From assembly GCA_001661515.1 (NCBI GenBank), contig LUVW01000042.1:117919-176434 (forward strand): a stretch of DNA of 58,516 bases, read 5' to 3'. Made by a program: the position numbers and the translations under genes. The notes beneath the pieces are model-generated. The model ran no database searches, was not told where the DNA came from, and worked only from the letters and a program-made list of their open reading frames with translations. This DNA comes from Capniomyces stellatus (taxonomy: Eukaryota > Kickxellomycota > Harpellomycetes > Harpellales > Legeriomycetaceae). Below, one piece after another: positions 35,324-46,290 of this stretch; within the stretch, counting starts at the first letter, position 1, and every line of letters begins with the position of its first letter.

Positions 35324-36226
35324 ATGAGGCTGCCAACAATGCAATTCACATTACTTGGTAGAAGTATTGCAGTAAAGTACTATAAGAACAGCTTTTTGAA
35401 CGCATTTTCGATTGGGAGTCAATGGGAAAAATTAAATTTCTCGACAACAAAGTTCAGTCTCTCAAAAGGATCAAATATTTCAGCAGCGCTTCCGAGCAAC
35501 AACAAATTGGTACCACCAACCTATACTAAAGTCGATGAAGAGGGGCACTATAAAAAGGACATTGACTTGATAGAAGATTGGGAAAGTGAAAATGAAAAAC
35601 TCGAAAAATTACTCGAAATCGAAGCAAAGCGGCTAGAAACTGGTGCAGTTATCACAGAATCTCTGACCAAGACACCCAATGACAGCTCGGATACTTTGGG
35701 TATTGGAGAGTGTGGTGTGGAGTGTAAGGAAACGAAAATAGACAAGGAAGAAGTGGAAATGGAAATGGAAATGGAGGAAGAAGTGGAGGAGGAATTGACT
35801 GAGGCCGAGCTAAGAGTCCGAAACACAGAGTGGTACAAGGAGCTGGTTAAAGCAAAAGTCAAGAATCAGAGAATAAACTTTGGATTGAATAAGGATGAAA
35901 TTGAAGAAAGTTATTCAAAGGGCTCAGGAAATGGGGGCCAAAAAGTCAACAAAACAAACAACTGTGTGCATTTACATCACATTCCTACTGGGATCCACGT
36001 ACAGTGCCACGAAACTCGCTCGCTACAGACAAATAGAAACTATGCTAGGAAACGGTTGCTTTTAAAGCTTGACGACATTGTTAACGGAGAAGCGTCTAAA
36101 AACTCTAAAAAGATTCAAAAGATTCAAAAAAGGAAGCAAAAGCAACGCCAAAGAACCAAGAAGAAGTATGGAGCCAAGGAAAGTAGCTCTAAATACAGTA
36201 TGGCCAATGAGTGCGATCAAAATTGA
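35324..36226 (+). CDS. RSO55: Mitochondrial GGQ release-factor-like ribosome rescue protein (MTRFR/Rso55 type)
   Basis: Single exon of 300 residues counted from the ATG at 35324 (a TTG lies five codons upstream). The C-terminal half is an RF-1 domain: LNKDEIEESYSKGSGNGGQ, with the catalytic GGQ at 204-206, VNKTNNCVHLHHIPTGIHV, then ETRSLQTNRNYARKRLL and a Lys/Gln/Arg-rich tail. This matches human MTRFR (C12orf65) and yeast Rso55, which lack codon-reading domains and free peptidyl-tRNA from stalled mitoribosomes. The first ~45 residues are basic and hydrophobic, consistent with matrix import. Between them lies an unusual acidic linker (about 95-170) with runs such as EEVEMEMEMEEEVEEEL, making the protein nearly twice the usual length. 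ICT1 is less likely because NKTNNC and HHIPTG follow the MTRFR pattern. Confidence 0.9.
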   Translation: MRLPTMQFTLLGRSIAVKYYKNSFLNAFSIGSQWEKLNFSTTKFSLSKGSNISAALPSNNKLVPPTYTKVDEEGHYKKDIDLIEDWESENEKLEKLLEIEAKRLETGAVITESLTKTPNDSSDTLGIGECGVECKETKIDKEEVEMEMEMEEEVEEELTEAELRVRNTEWYKELVKAKVKNQRINFGLNKDEIEESYSKGSGNGGQKVNKTNNCVHLHHIPTGIHVQCHETRSLQTNRNYARKRLLLKLDDIVNGEASKNSKKIQKIQKRKQKQRQRTKKKYGAKESSSKYSMANECDQN

Positions 36227-36589
36227 CAAAGTATAAGCTTGGTAGCCGAGTAGGTCTTGGTACGCACGATGAGCCAGAAATGTGCAGGGTGTGGGGTGGA
36301 GGAGTAAAATTAGATGGGTCCGGTGACCCACCCTCTTCTCCCCACCTCAACAAAGATGAATTGAATAGATACCGTTGGATCTTTACTAGTGTAATATACG
36401 CGACTTGATAAACCTTTTCAGTTGAAACTCATAGACATGATTTAATTTAATCGATGCTTTTATTTGGAAGCTAAAGTAAAAGGCCATTATGAATCAATAC
36501 ATGGAAGCCAAAAGTCCGGTTATTTGGTCACTGGCAAATAAAATTAAAACAAATTAGAGATTTAAAAGTGAACAACGCAGCACAAGTGA
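36227..36589. other. Short intergenic region between convergent genes
   Basis: 363 bases between the MTRFR-like gene and ALO1 stops; nothing seen beyond likely 3' UTRs. Confidence 0.5.
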
Positions 36590-38779
36590 CTAAAGCTTCG
36601 AGGAGCAACCACCAGAACCTGTGGATAGAGGGCCTGTGGAGCAGTCATGCTGTGGGGGCATGATATGGCGGTTGATGTAGTCGTTTACAAATATACCGTC
36701 GGGGTCGCATTGCTTGCGCATTTCGGTAAAGTCGGCAAACTTTGGGTATGACTTCAGGAAGTCAAAGTAGTAAAGCTGGTGGGCTTTGGCCCAGTGGGGA
36801 CGACCGCCAAGCGACCTCATGATATCCTCGTATGCTTTCCAGTACTTTTTATATGGCACTGATAGATAGTAAGGCCTGTACATTATAACACCGATGTAGC
36901 AGACCGCTTGCTTGTAGCACGGGCTTAGCCAAACGTCATCCTCCTGCACAAATCTAACCTCTACTGGGAAGTGGACGCGAACGCCGCCCTCTCTAGAGGC
37001 TTCCTCGTTGATCCAGCTTCTTAGTTTGTTCAGTGCCATTCGTGTATTTTCGACCGGAACAGCCCACTCATTGACGTATTGAGGAAACAAGCAATCGAAG
37101 TTAAATACCTTGTGACTCTCGTCTACCCATTCCAGCGTTTTGTTGAATCTGATGTTGAAATGCGACTCTGCAAGCGCTGGAAGCCTATTGGGAAACATTC
37201 TTAAAACAAGTAGCTGTAATTGGTAGAAGTGGAACCCAAATAGCTTGTCGGTAACGAAAGACTCTTTGAGCGGCTTTATTTCCTCAGTGGTTCGGTTTGC
37301 CTTCCACAAAACAGTATTATCAGTGTGTGGAAACCACCAAAATCTAACGTGCTCTGCGCTTGAAAGAACATTCTTTAGGTTATCTAGTATTTCGTCAAGC
37401 TTTTTTGGGACCTGTATTGCTTTGAGTTTGAAAGCAGGCTCGCATTGAATGGTCATTTGTGTGATGATCCCCAGTGCGCCTAAGCTACACCTCGCTGCGT
37501 CAAATAAATCTGGATTCGCCTTTCTTGAACAAAAGTGCCGTTGCCCTAGCCCGTCAACAATTACAAGATCCAAGACCTGATTTTATGTTGTTTTTTTAAA
37601 AAATAAAATAAAACAAAGATTTAGTGGAGGTTGGAAACTGGATTAGTATAATTACAATATATATATGTATGTATGTATATTAGCTTTTCATTCCTACTTG
37701 GAATGGTGTGTGTGTGTATAGGAAAGCTAATATGAATCTCAGTGGCTTAAACCCTGAGTATGACCAGTGTTTTATTTAGCTATTTAGTCTTACTATAGCA
37801 GAGAAGCATCCGTAATTTATTCCAGTTCCGTGGGTAGCGGTAGCAATTACACCGGCAACGCTTTGATCAGAAATGCTGCCAATTGAAGAAAGAGACATGT
37901 CCCAGGACTTTAAAATCGGGTGCAAATCTTTAAGCCTCAAGCCAGACTCGACTGTAATCCTGTTGTTTTTAGTGTCAACCTAATTTGTTGTATTTCAATA
38001 GTCAGTGAACGTAGTTAGTAAATGTATTACCGAGCTGACCAGCCGATTGACTGGTTTTATTTCATTCCCTCCCCCCCACCCTTTCAATTATCATTTGTGT
38101 GTGGTGGTGCATGCTGCTGTTGCTGATTTATCACCGGTATATGCGTGTTTATCGCTTGGTGCTTAATAGAAACTTGATTGTTAGCATCAAAGCAAAAGCC
38201 ATCGATATGATATAAAGAAAAGTAGAAAAGAGAAGTGAAGACATTATATTAAAGTTAAACTCACATTCAACACTCTGTTCAGTTTATCCATATTCAGCAT
38301 TATTCCCTCTGTACAAGCCAGGTCTGAGGGAGAATGGCCCGAACCTATAGGTTTTACTGGAATTGAACGTTTTCTCGCAAAGTTGATAATCTAATTGTTA
38401 ATAGGAAATTCAAGACCATTAGCACTAAGCACATTTGCTCCTCCTCCCCCCCCCCTCTCGCCACCTATTCGCTTTTTCTTAGCGTTTGTATTTGCTTTTT
38501 TTCTATGTTTTGAAACTATTGTGTTAGTGGATAACATCAGTTTTAATAGATTCAAATCCCTATAAACAAAAAAAAAACTAAGCAACAGCAGCTAAATTTG
38601 TCTACACTTACATTGATAATATCATTCTCGGTTTTGGGAGCCAAGTAAAGTGCTGGGATACATCTGAAGGTTTTGGACCAGTTCTCGAACTGAAACTTTC
38701 CTTTCGAACTTTTATCAAAAAAAGTTGTATTTAAGAGCTCGTTTTCGGCTGCAGTTAAATTTTCAAGTTTGCTATTCAT
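36590..38779 (-). CDS. ALO1: D-arabinono-1,4-lactone oxidase
   Basis: Reverse exons 38612-38779, 38265-38390, 37794-37979 and 36590-37576 give 488 residues (yeast Alo1 has 526). The FAD-binding PCMH fold is clear: NWSKTFRCIPALYLAPKT, the flavin-attachment motif GSGHSPSD with H75, GSISDQSVAGVIATATHGTG and SLGALGIITQMTIQCEPAF. The C-terminal ALO domain ends with the family HWAK motif (about 421-424). The enzyme makes dehydro-D-arabinono-1,4-lactone, giving D-erythroascorbic acid, a fungal antioxidant, on the mitochondrial outer membrane. No membrane segment is visible. All junctions keep phase 0; introns 1 and 2 carry C runs (38446-38455, 38071-38077). L-gulonolactone oxidase is the same superfamily; the fungal setting favours ALO1. 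Confidence 0.92.
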
Positions 38780-39449
38780 TCCTGATTTAAATGCTTACAA
38801 AAAGTATTGAATTGGAATTCGGATTTAGTCTCTTTTATGTTTTGGGTGGATATGGTATAGTAAGTTTAAAGTTTAGCGCGCTATAATTTAATGTGTTGAA
38901 TCTGGGAATCAGAAGAAAACCTCAATTTTGAATTTTAGAGATATTTCTGTCGATTTTATGTTCTAATATTGGGCGCTTTATTTTTTCCTTTAGAGCGAAC
39001 TCGAATGAAAATGACGGAAATTTGAGTTTGAATTGTGTTGGAATCTTGAAATCTTTGGGATTTAAACATAAAATCTATTTGGTATCCAAGGAAATTTACG
39101 GGGTTATTAAATTAAACAAAATACACCTCGTACTATTGGTCAAAGCAAGCAAATATAGAATTAAAAGGGACAAGACTAAACCAGAAATGAAGCAGGTTTG
39201 AAGGAATCGAATCGTTCAACAGCATCAATTGTATTCTATTCAGGCAACTGCGTGAATAAAATGTAAATAACCCTAGAGCCCTAACCCTAGAGCCCTAGTC
39301 TTTAGCCTTTAGCCAAAAATACCAAACAGCTTTATAAAAAGTTGATGTATTTTCCATGATAATTAAAATAAAGCGGACTTTGATAAATTGAGGCAAGGTA
39401 AAGTATAAAAATAAAAAAAAGTTAAAAAAAAAGAGTAAAAACCAGTTGG
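38780..39449. other. Intergenic, ALO1 5' side and THR4 3' side
   Basis: AT-rich promoter region of ALO1 and 3' UTR of THR4, both on the reverse strand. It includes the CCCTAGAG repeat listed separately. Confidence 0.5.
39270..39299. repeat. CCCTAGAG/CCCTAA direct repeats
   Basis: Two CCCTAGAG units alternating with CCCTAA and CCCTAG, downstream of THR4. They resemble the telomere-type CCCTAA unit but are only about 30 bases long. Confidence 0.8.
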
Positions 39450-41212
39450 TTAGTTGGCTTGTTCTTCCAGTAGCTTCTTTTCAACAAAAGAGGCAACCTC
39501 GTCGGCAGAGTTTGGAATGACTTGGTATCTTTGAGGGAGCTCTAGAATTCCAACAAATGGCTTGGGGATGATGCTGTCATATACAAACTTTGGCTCGACA
39601 CCTTGGAGTGCGTGCTCAACAGCCTCGATGAACTTGGCGGGATGGGCTGTTGACAAGCACACTCTGGTGAAATTGTCGGAGCCTAGCTCAGCAGATAGTT
39701 CGGGTTTGATGATATTTGCGACATTCACGCCAACAGCAGTGTGTGGATCAAGCAGGTAGTTTTTGTGAGTGGAGTCGGATGGGACTTGGTAGTATTCTTT
39801 GATAGTGTCATATGTTGCTTGATCGCTGGTGGTTCCTGAAGAGAAGTGTTTGAGTGCGGCTTTGTATGAGCGGTCAGAAACGGTGCTGCGTCCCTTTGTT
39901 TTCAGGTCGTCCATCCATTTGGCAACTATTTTTCCTGCATCCTCGCCTTTAGACTCAATGTCGGTAGCTGTGGATTCGTTGTCGCGTGCCAAGTACCACA
40001 AGAAACGCTCAAAGTTGGACGAAACCAAAATGTCCATTGCTGGAGATGGCGTTTCCAACACACCCGTACTGCCCTTTTCGTATCGACCACTGTGGAAGAA
40101 ACGGTTTAGAATGTCGTTGGAGTTGGTCGCTATAACAAGCTTTTCAATTGGGAGTCCTAATCTCTGGGCATAATGTCCAGCAAGAATGTCTCCAAAGTTT
40201 CCTGTTGGTGTAACGTAAACAATCTTTGGGTTTTTTTTTCCCTGCTTCACCAATGCAAAGTACGAGTGGAAGTAGTAGACTATCTGTGCCAATACGCGGG
40301 CCCAATTTATCGAGTTGATTGCACCCAGCGAATGTTTTCTTCTGAATTCCTCACGGCCAAATAGCGTTTTAAGAATGTCTTGGCAATCATCAAATGTTCC
40401 CTCAATTGCTATGTTATGGATGTTATCTTCGAGAACCGATGTCATTTGTGCCTTCTGGATCGTAGAAACACGATTGTTTGGGTGCATGATAAACAGAGAC
40501 ACGTTCTTCTTGCCTCTCAGCCCGTAAATTGCAGCTCTATTTTTGCAATATTGTTAAAGTTAACAAGATCAATCAGATTTAAAAAACCAACTAAAAGCAT
40601 CGGTTTGAAAGTGTAAAATGCCAAACTAATTAACAGCAATAAGGTAAAACTCTAAAGCGACTGACTGTCAAATTCAACAATTTACATCAACAACAACAAC
40701 AACAACAACAAAACGTTATGTATATAGAGGACTCACCCTCCAGTGTCACCGCTAGTAGCGCCAACTACTGTGATTCGGCTGATTGGATCACTTTCGCTTT
40801 TGCGGTTGGCATTTCTTCTTTCCAAAAAGAACTCGAACAGATTTCCCAAGAACTGCAACGCAACATCTTTAAATGCATATGTAGGTCCATGGAAAAGCTC
40901 CAGGATCCACAAATCTTGTTCCTTATCAATCTGAACAATTGGTGTTACTTCTTTGGTGCTGAAGGTTGAGTATGACTTTTCGATTATGCTCTTCAGACTT
41001 TGGCTTGGGATTTCGCTTTCATTTATAAACAATCTCAAAATCTCAAAGGACAATTGCTCAAAGGTATAATCCTTCCATGCCTCAAGCCAGTTCTCGGGAA
41101 GTTGCGGGATCTCTTGTGGAATGAACAGACCACCATCTGACGCAAGTCCTGTCATTACTACCTCCTCAAAGGTAAACCCATTGTCCTTTCCTCTAGTTGA
41201 ACGGTATAACAT
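39450..41212 (-). CDS. THR4: Threonine synthase
   Basis: Reverse exons 40737-41212 and 39450-40536 (donor gtgagt, acceptor atag) give 520 residues, against 514 in yeast Thr4. It begins MLYRSTRGKDNGFTFEEVV, with the typical GLASDGGLFIPQEIP. The PLP lysine is K115 in GPTYAFKDVALQFLGN. The phosphate-binding ATSGDTGGAAIYGLRGKKN spans the splice junction, which confirms it. Further matches are NIAIEGTFDDCQDILKTLFG, VTPTGNFGDILAGHYAQRLG and LDPHTAVGV. It converts O-phospho-L-homoserine and water to L-threonine and phosphate in the cytosol, the last step of the aspartate-derived pathway absent from animals. Its promoter region is rich in ATTCAAATC repeats (about 41665-41740). Confidence 0.96.
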
Positions 41213-42466
41213 CTTGCTCTTTGTTTTATTAACGTGATAATTGCTGCTTATTTTTGCCTTTACTAGATTTGCTAGATTCCTGGTAGTTTTTCAGTAAGTG
41301 ATAATACGAGTGATTAAAACTGTAAATTATCTCTGTCAGTAGTAAATAGTCTTTTTGTTTGTGAATTATTTTTGGCAAAATGGCCTTTTCACTTTTTTCT
41401 CTTTATAGCCTATTATTTAATTTCACGACTTACTTTTTGTTGGTTGACTGCTTTTTAATCCGCTTATTTGATCCTTGTCTAATCCCTTTTAAATAAAATT
41501 TTAATTTTTAATCCTATATTTTAATGTTTCCCGAGTACATTTTTTTAATATAGATTTGTATTACTCTACCTTGCTTTTCATAAAGATTAAACCAAAACAA
41601 CAAATCATCTTTCAAAGTTCCCCGAATTAAATGACAGAAATATAAACCATGTTGACCAAACCGAGCCAAAATCAATTCAAATCAATTCAAATCAAACAAT
41701 CCAAATCAATTCAAATCAAATCAAATCAAATCATAACAATCTTTTATCACCTAATTTAAACGACGTAATTTGTACCCTCTATGCTAATGACTAATAATGT
41801 GTTCATTTTACCTATAATTTCCCGTGCCGAGTTGTCAGGTATTAAAGTAAAACGGCTTTCTTCGCTTGTTTTATTCTACAAGGAGTGCCCAGCTCTACAC
41901 ACATTTATTTTTACTGTAAATCATCTGAGTCTGATGATCGACATTTATAACCACCAGTATCCATGGAGAAATTCAACGCTTTCGTTTTGTAACCACTATG
42001 ACTGTTAGTTTTGGGACACAGTTGCCTTAAACGTTGGTGTTAGATAAGCCTCCCATCCTTATCGATCAATAAAGTGCGTTCTGTTTGTTCAGTTTCCAAC
42101 ATTGGTTTTATACTTTTATAAATCGAGTCTTTAGCAGGTATCACCAAACTAAATGAAAAACTGTATAGTGTGAATTTCAGGCTTAAAACATCACCCACAT
42201 ACAATTGTGTTAGTTGCTAGACTAATCACTCACTAATTCGAAATCGTCTGTACCCAATGTTGTTTAAACCCTTATTGCCAAGTTAAACTAGGATGGTTCA
42301 TTTTTTTATGTCGAATCTTTTCTTCACAAGCGACTTTGATATTGAAATAATAACAATAACTAATAGACTTGTAGTGAATAATACCTGCATACCAAACTAA
42401 TTATAAAACCACTAGGGAAAAAAGTAATTAGTCTAAGGATTAGTATTGTTAAAAAATAAATAAATT
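41213..42466. other. Intergenic, THR4 upstream to tRNA-Pro
   Basis: AT-rich, with a cluster of AATTCAAATC/AAATC units at about 41665-41740, which could be promoter sequence for THR4. A 75-codon frame at 41781-42008 shows no signature. Confidence 0.5.
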
Positions 42467-42538
42467 GGCTTGATGGTCTAGTGGTATGATTCTCGCTTTG
42501 GGTGCGAGAGGCCCCGGGTTCAATCCCCGGTCAAGCCC
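42467..42538 (+). tRNA. tRNA-Pro (anticodon UGG)
   Basis: 72-base cloverleaf. Acceptor stem GGCTTGA pairs with TCAAGCC; the anticodon stem CTCGC/GCGAG encloses loop TTTGGGT with anticodon TGG. T arm CCGGG-TTCAATC-CCCGG. Discriminator C; no intron and no encoded CCA. A T run follows directly (42539-42544), fitting an RNA polymerase III terminator. The internal A and B boxes (TGGTCTAGTGG and GGTTCAATCC) are intact. Confidence 0.96.
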
Positions 42539-43540
42539 TTTTTTGCTTGTGCCGAGGTGATAAAACGCGGGCTGGGTAAGAGTTAGGTGAATATGGTTGT
42601 GCCGAAAGTCTATGTGTGTACATTTTCTCCCTTTGTCTATGAGTTTTTTTATTATCAATAAAATCTTATTTTTTGCATGTGGTGTTTATTTGATTTTAGA
42701 TAAGCTGAATACTGTACCACACTCCCTCCGCAAGCAGTGTAACGTTGAAATTGTTGCATTTTCCTGATTATGGAGCTTTATGTTGCTAGAGTTTAAATAT
42801 ACATTAGTGTGTTTGAACTGTCACCATACATGCGTATTTGTTTATCTTTGTCAATCTAGGCTACAATGCCTTCTCAAGATAAAAAATATAACCAGTGAGA
42901 AAGTGACTAGAAATTTAATGCAAGAATGATATGCAACAAACACAAAGCTCGACTAGGGCTAAATCCATTCTTTTTTTTTTGTCAAAGAAAAATCATCAGA
43001 TCAGTTCAACTTCCAATTCCCAAGAATATTTTACACTCCTTTTAAACTAAGTTGGTTTGTGATGCTTTGTTTTAATGGAATGTTTTTTTCTTTAGTGCCT
43101 TTATAAGGTGATTTAACAATTGAGCTGCAAACGATCAGTTGATATCTCTGGAAATGTCCTGATTTTGGTAGTGCCCAACTTTGATTTTTTTTTTGGTCCA
43201 AACTTTTGGTTTTCAAGCTTTGTTCCTTTTGCTAGGCTAATTAGACTCGCCTAAATCTGTTTTGCTTACTACTAGTCAAGCGATATTAAAGATGCTAGAT
43301 TTTGCTACACTGTTCAAATTTAAACTAATAAAAACCAAAGAGTGTTGAACCTGGCTAATAAACCAAAAAAAAAACCGTAAAAAAAACCTAAAACTAAAAG
43401 TAAAAATTGAAAGTTAAAAAAATTTTACTTGCTTTGTCAGAAATATCATTGGCCAATTATTTTATTTTAGTCATCTAATAGTTCTCGAAAATTGAATTTT
43501 GATTTAGGAGCACATTGTGATTGGAATAAATAGGCGTATA
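42539..43540. other. Intergenic, no gene recognised
   Basis: AT-rich between tRNA-Pro and the small candidate ORF. Short frames only. Confidence 0.5.
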
Positions 43541-43794
43541 ATGGCGAATATAAAGTTAACAACATTGCTTTTTGCTGCTAGACATTGGTTAAAAAGCTAC
43601 AAAGCTGGAGGTAAATAATATACGTTTTTTTTTTCAAGCTTAGTTTAGAACATAAAACACTAAATATCGAATTGATAATATTTATATTACACACTAGTTT
43701 TGTAGGTATTTTCGCTTCCGTTTATATATCACACACTCAAACGAAAACTCAAACGAAGTCTCAAGCGCAGGGCTCAAACTCAATTTTAGACTGA
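43541..43794 (+). CDS. Possible 52-residue spliced small protein, unidentified
   Basis: Exons 43541-43610 and 43706-43794 join in phase across a canonical intron (donor gtaaat, acceptor tgtag). The peptide starts MANIKLTTLLFAARHWLKSY and continues KAGGIFASVYISHTQTKTQT before a Lys/Gln/Ser tail ending SILD. The N-terminal half is basic and amphipathic, possibly a short membrane or mitochondrial-targeting segment. No known family came to mind. Splice sites and an open frame on both sides are the only support, so this may be chance. It sits just before PRS on the same strand. Confidence 0.28.
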
Positions 43795-43981
43795 ATATCA
43801 AACAAAAGTCTAGCTTATTTATTGTCTAATAGGGAACTATTCAAGATAGCTTATTCCATAGTCCCAGTTTGTTCTCGAGATCAAGGAATCATTGACATTA
43901 CTCTTTTTTTTTAGAAAAAATAAATAATTAAATATAAAGTAAACAACCAAGTTTGAAGAGGCAAATTTATAGAAACAGAAA

Positions 43982-45286
43982 ATGTCAACAAATTCAATCA
44001 AGATCATGTGTGGAAATTCACACCCAGACCTTGCCAAGCTTATTGTAAAGTAAGTCAATCCCATTTATATTTAGGAGCTGAATTTAAAAAGAATAGTGAA
44101 TCAAGTGAACTTAATTCAACAGAGAAAAACACTTTACCTGGATTTTCAAGGTGTTGGTGGTGATAGTATGTTTGCTAACGGTGAGAAGCGAATATGAGAA
44201 CATGTCCTTTAAAAGGTAGCCCCTATTGAAGTCAGCCAACTAAGCAGTTGTATTTCTAACTTTAATCAAATAGACGGCTCGGCATGGATCTTTCAAAAGT
44301 AGCAGTGACAAAGTACTCGAACCAGGAGACTGCGGTGGTTATCGGAGAGTCTGTTCGTGATGAAGATGTTTACATTATTCAATCTGGCTGCGATGAAATA
44401 AACGACAATCTAATGGAACTTTTGATTATGATCAATGCCTGCAAAACAGCCTCAGCAAGAAGAATATGCGCTGTAATTCCCTGCTTCCCTTACGCTCGCC
44501 AGGATAAAAAGGACAAGTCCAGAGCGCCAATCACAGCAAAGCTCATCGCCAACATGTTGACTGTAGCTGGAGCCGATCACGTTATCACAATGGATCTGCA
44601 CGCAAGTCAGATTCAAGGATTTTTTGACCGACCTGTTGACAACTTGTATGGCGAACCAGCCGTGCTAAAGTATATCAAAGAAAATATCCCTGAGTATAGG
44701 AACGCAGTAATCGTCTCACCTGATGCAGGTGGCGCTAAGCGGTAAGTTTCCAGCCACCTTTTGTATGAGGTTCAGTAACATATACTATTCTTGTATAGCG
44801 TATTTATACGTAGGATTGGGACTAATGTTGAAAATTTTGATATTTCTTTCTCTACTACTTAGTGCTACATCCCTTGCTGATCACTTGGACTTGGACTTTG
44901 CCTTGATCCATAAAGAGAGAAAGAAGGCAAACGAGGTTTCTAGAATGGTGTTGGTTGGTGATGTTAAAAACAAAATCGCTATTCTTGTTGATGACATGGC
45001 CGATACTTGCGGCACACTAGGGCTTGCTGCAAAGACACTTGTTGATAACCATGCTATAAAAGTGTATGCTATTGTTATTCACGGAGTGCTTTCGGGAAAA
45101 GCAATAGAAGTTATAAACAAAAGTGTGCTCACCAAGGTTGTTGTCACAAACACAATCCCCCACGAGGACAAAAAAAAAATTTGCCCCAAATTGGACACAA
45201 TCGATATCTCACCTGTGTTTGCTGAGGCAATTCGAAGAACCCATAATGGCGAATCTGTTTCTTACTTGTTTGGCCATGTTATTTAA
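43982..45286 (+). CDS. PRS: Ribose-phosphate pyrophosphokinase (PRPP synthetase)
   Basis: Exons 43982-44049, 44274-44741 and 44863-45286 give 319 residues, the same as human PRPS1 (318). The start [20 protein letters not shown] matches the family. Then come [37 protein letters not shown] (ATP binding), the HMDLH-type metal site [13 protein letters not shown], the SPDAGGAKR flexible loop and the PRPP-binding loop [12 protein letters not shown]. The end is [17 protein letters not shown]. The enzyme transfers pyrophosphate from ATP to ribose-5-phosphate, feeding purine, pyrimidine, His, Trp and NAD synthesis in the cytosol. There is no non-homologous insert of the yeast Prs1/Prs5 type, so this is a compact catalytic paralogue of the PRPS1/Prs2-4 type. 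Confidence 0.96.
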
Positions 45287-45577
45287 TTATGCGTCCAGCC
45301 TAACAATTACTTTCTTGCACATATGGCTATACACCTCACTAAACTTTACTATATTTTTTTCTCTAGCCTTTTTTTTACTAATGCTAATAAAGTATTAACT
45401 GATTAAACCAAAAAATAATTGTAAATGAAAAACAAAAAGAATTAGAAACTTCTGCCATAAACATCAACAACAATCAAATCATTTTTCGTGTGGCTCAAGC
45501 ACAATCAACAAAACCAACAACAAACAGAAAGTAGTTCATTAACAACAGGAATAAAAACACGAGCAAAAGAATATTAT
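45287..45577. other. Intergenic, PRS 3' side to tRNA-Tyr
   Basis: AT-rich, with A-rich tracts adjoining the tRNA 3' end (on the tRNA strand these read as T runs, expected for terminators). Confidence 0.5.
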
Positions 45578-45658
45578 TCCGAAAACCCGGATTTGAACCA
45601 GGGACCTAGAGATTACATTAAACTACAGTCTCCCGCTCTACCGCTGAGCTATTTTCGG
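45578..45658 (-). tRNA. tRNA-Tyr (anticodon GUA) with intron
   Basis: Reverse-strand cloverleaf. Acceptor CCGAAAA pairs with TTTTCGG, discriminator A. D stem GCTC/GAGC. Anticodon stem GGAGA/TCTCT; loop starts CTGTAG, with anticodon GTA. The loop is extended by about nine bases (TTTAATGTA) after the base following the anticodon, the standard tRNA intron position. T arm CCTGG-TTCAAAT-CCGGG. Nuclear tRNA-Tyr genes nearly always carry an intron, which supports the call. It needs the tRNA splicing endonuclease. Confidence 0.94.
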
Positions 45659-46290
45659 CGCTGAAATTTTTAGATTTGTCTATAATTTGAATTGTTGTTA
45701 ATAATCATCAATTGCACAAGGTGGTTGAGGTCGGTATTATTGCGCTTTTATGTGTGCTGTAAATGCCTTATGGATAAATTCGATATGTGTGCTTGTACTT
45801 TTATATTATTTTTGAGCCAGATACATTGCAACTTTCATAACTTTTACTCTTAAAACGTTGATCAAGTTGGCAATTAGATTTTTATTATTGGAGCCACAAA
45901 CTTGATTTGTTTTTGTTACCATTGCCGGATTAAAATTGTTTTTATTCGCGTGAATTACTGGGTGTGAAAATAAATTATTTCGCCTGCAATGTGCCAAAGG
46001 TGCGAATCACCTTGATTTAATTTTACTGAATCAAAAAAAAAAGTTCTTGGTTGGTTTTTTCTTCTTTCTTTTCTGCTATATATAGGATATTGTGAATTAT
46101 AATCGAACTTTTATAAACTCAACATATGTAGAACGGACATTTTTATCTTATAAAAGTCGAGATATACTTTTTACCAACTCTATTTTCATTATTGGCGTGT
46201 TTAATTCAAATATTCATCAGTAGCCAAGTATATATTTACATCACGAGAGCTTTCAATAAGCAAAAAACACACGAGCGAAAATTGTCAGAA
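45659..46290. other. Intergenic, tRNA-Tyr to ZNHIT2
   Basis: AT-rich; likely the ZNHIT2 promoter. No repeat or gene was recognised. Confidence 0.5.

Noticed and set aside
38391..38585. Extra coding exon in ALO1 between exons 1 and 2
   Set aside because: Direct joining of 38612 to 38390 aligns with the family residue for residue; the frame here lies in the intron with its C run.
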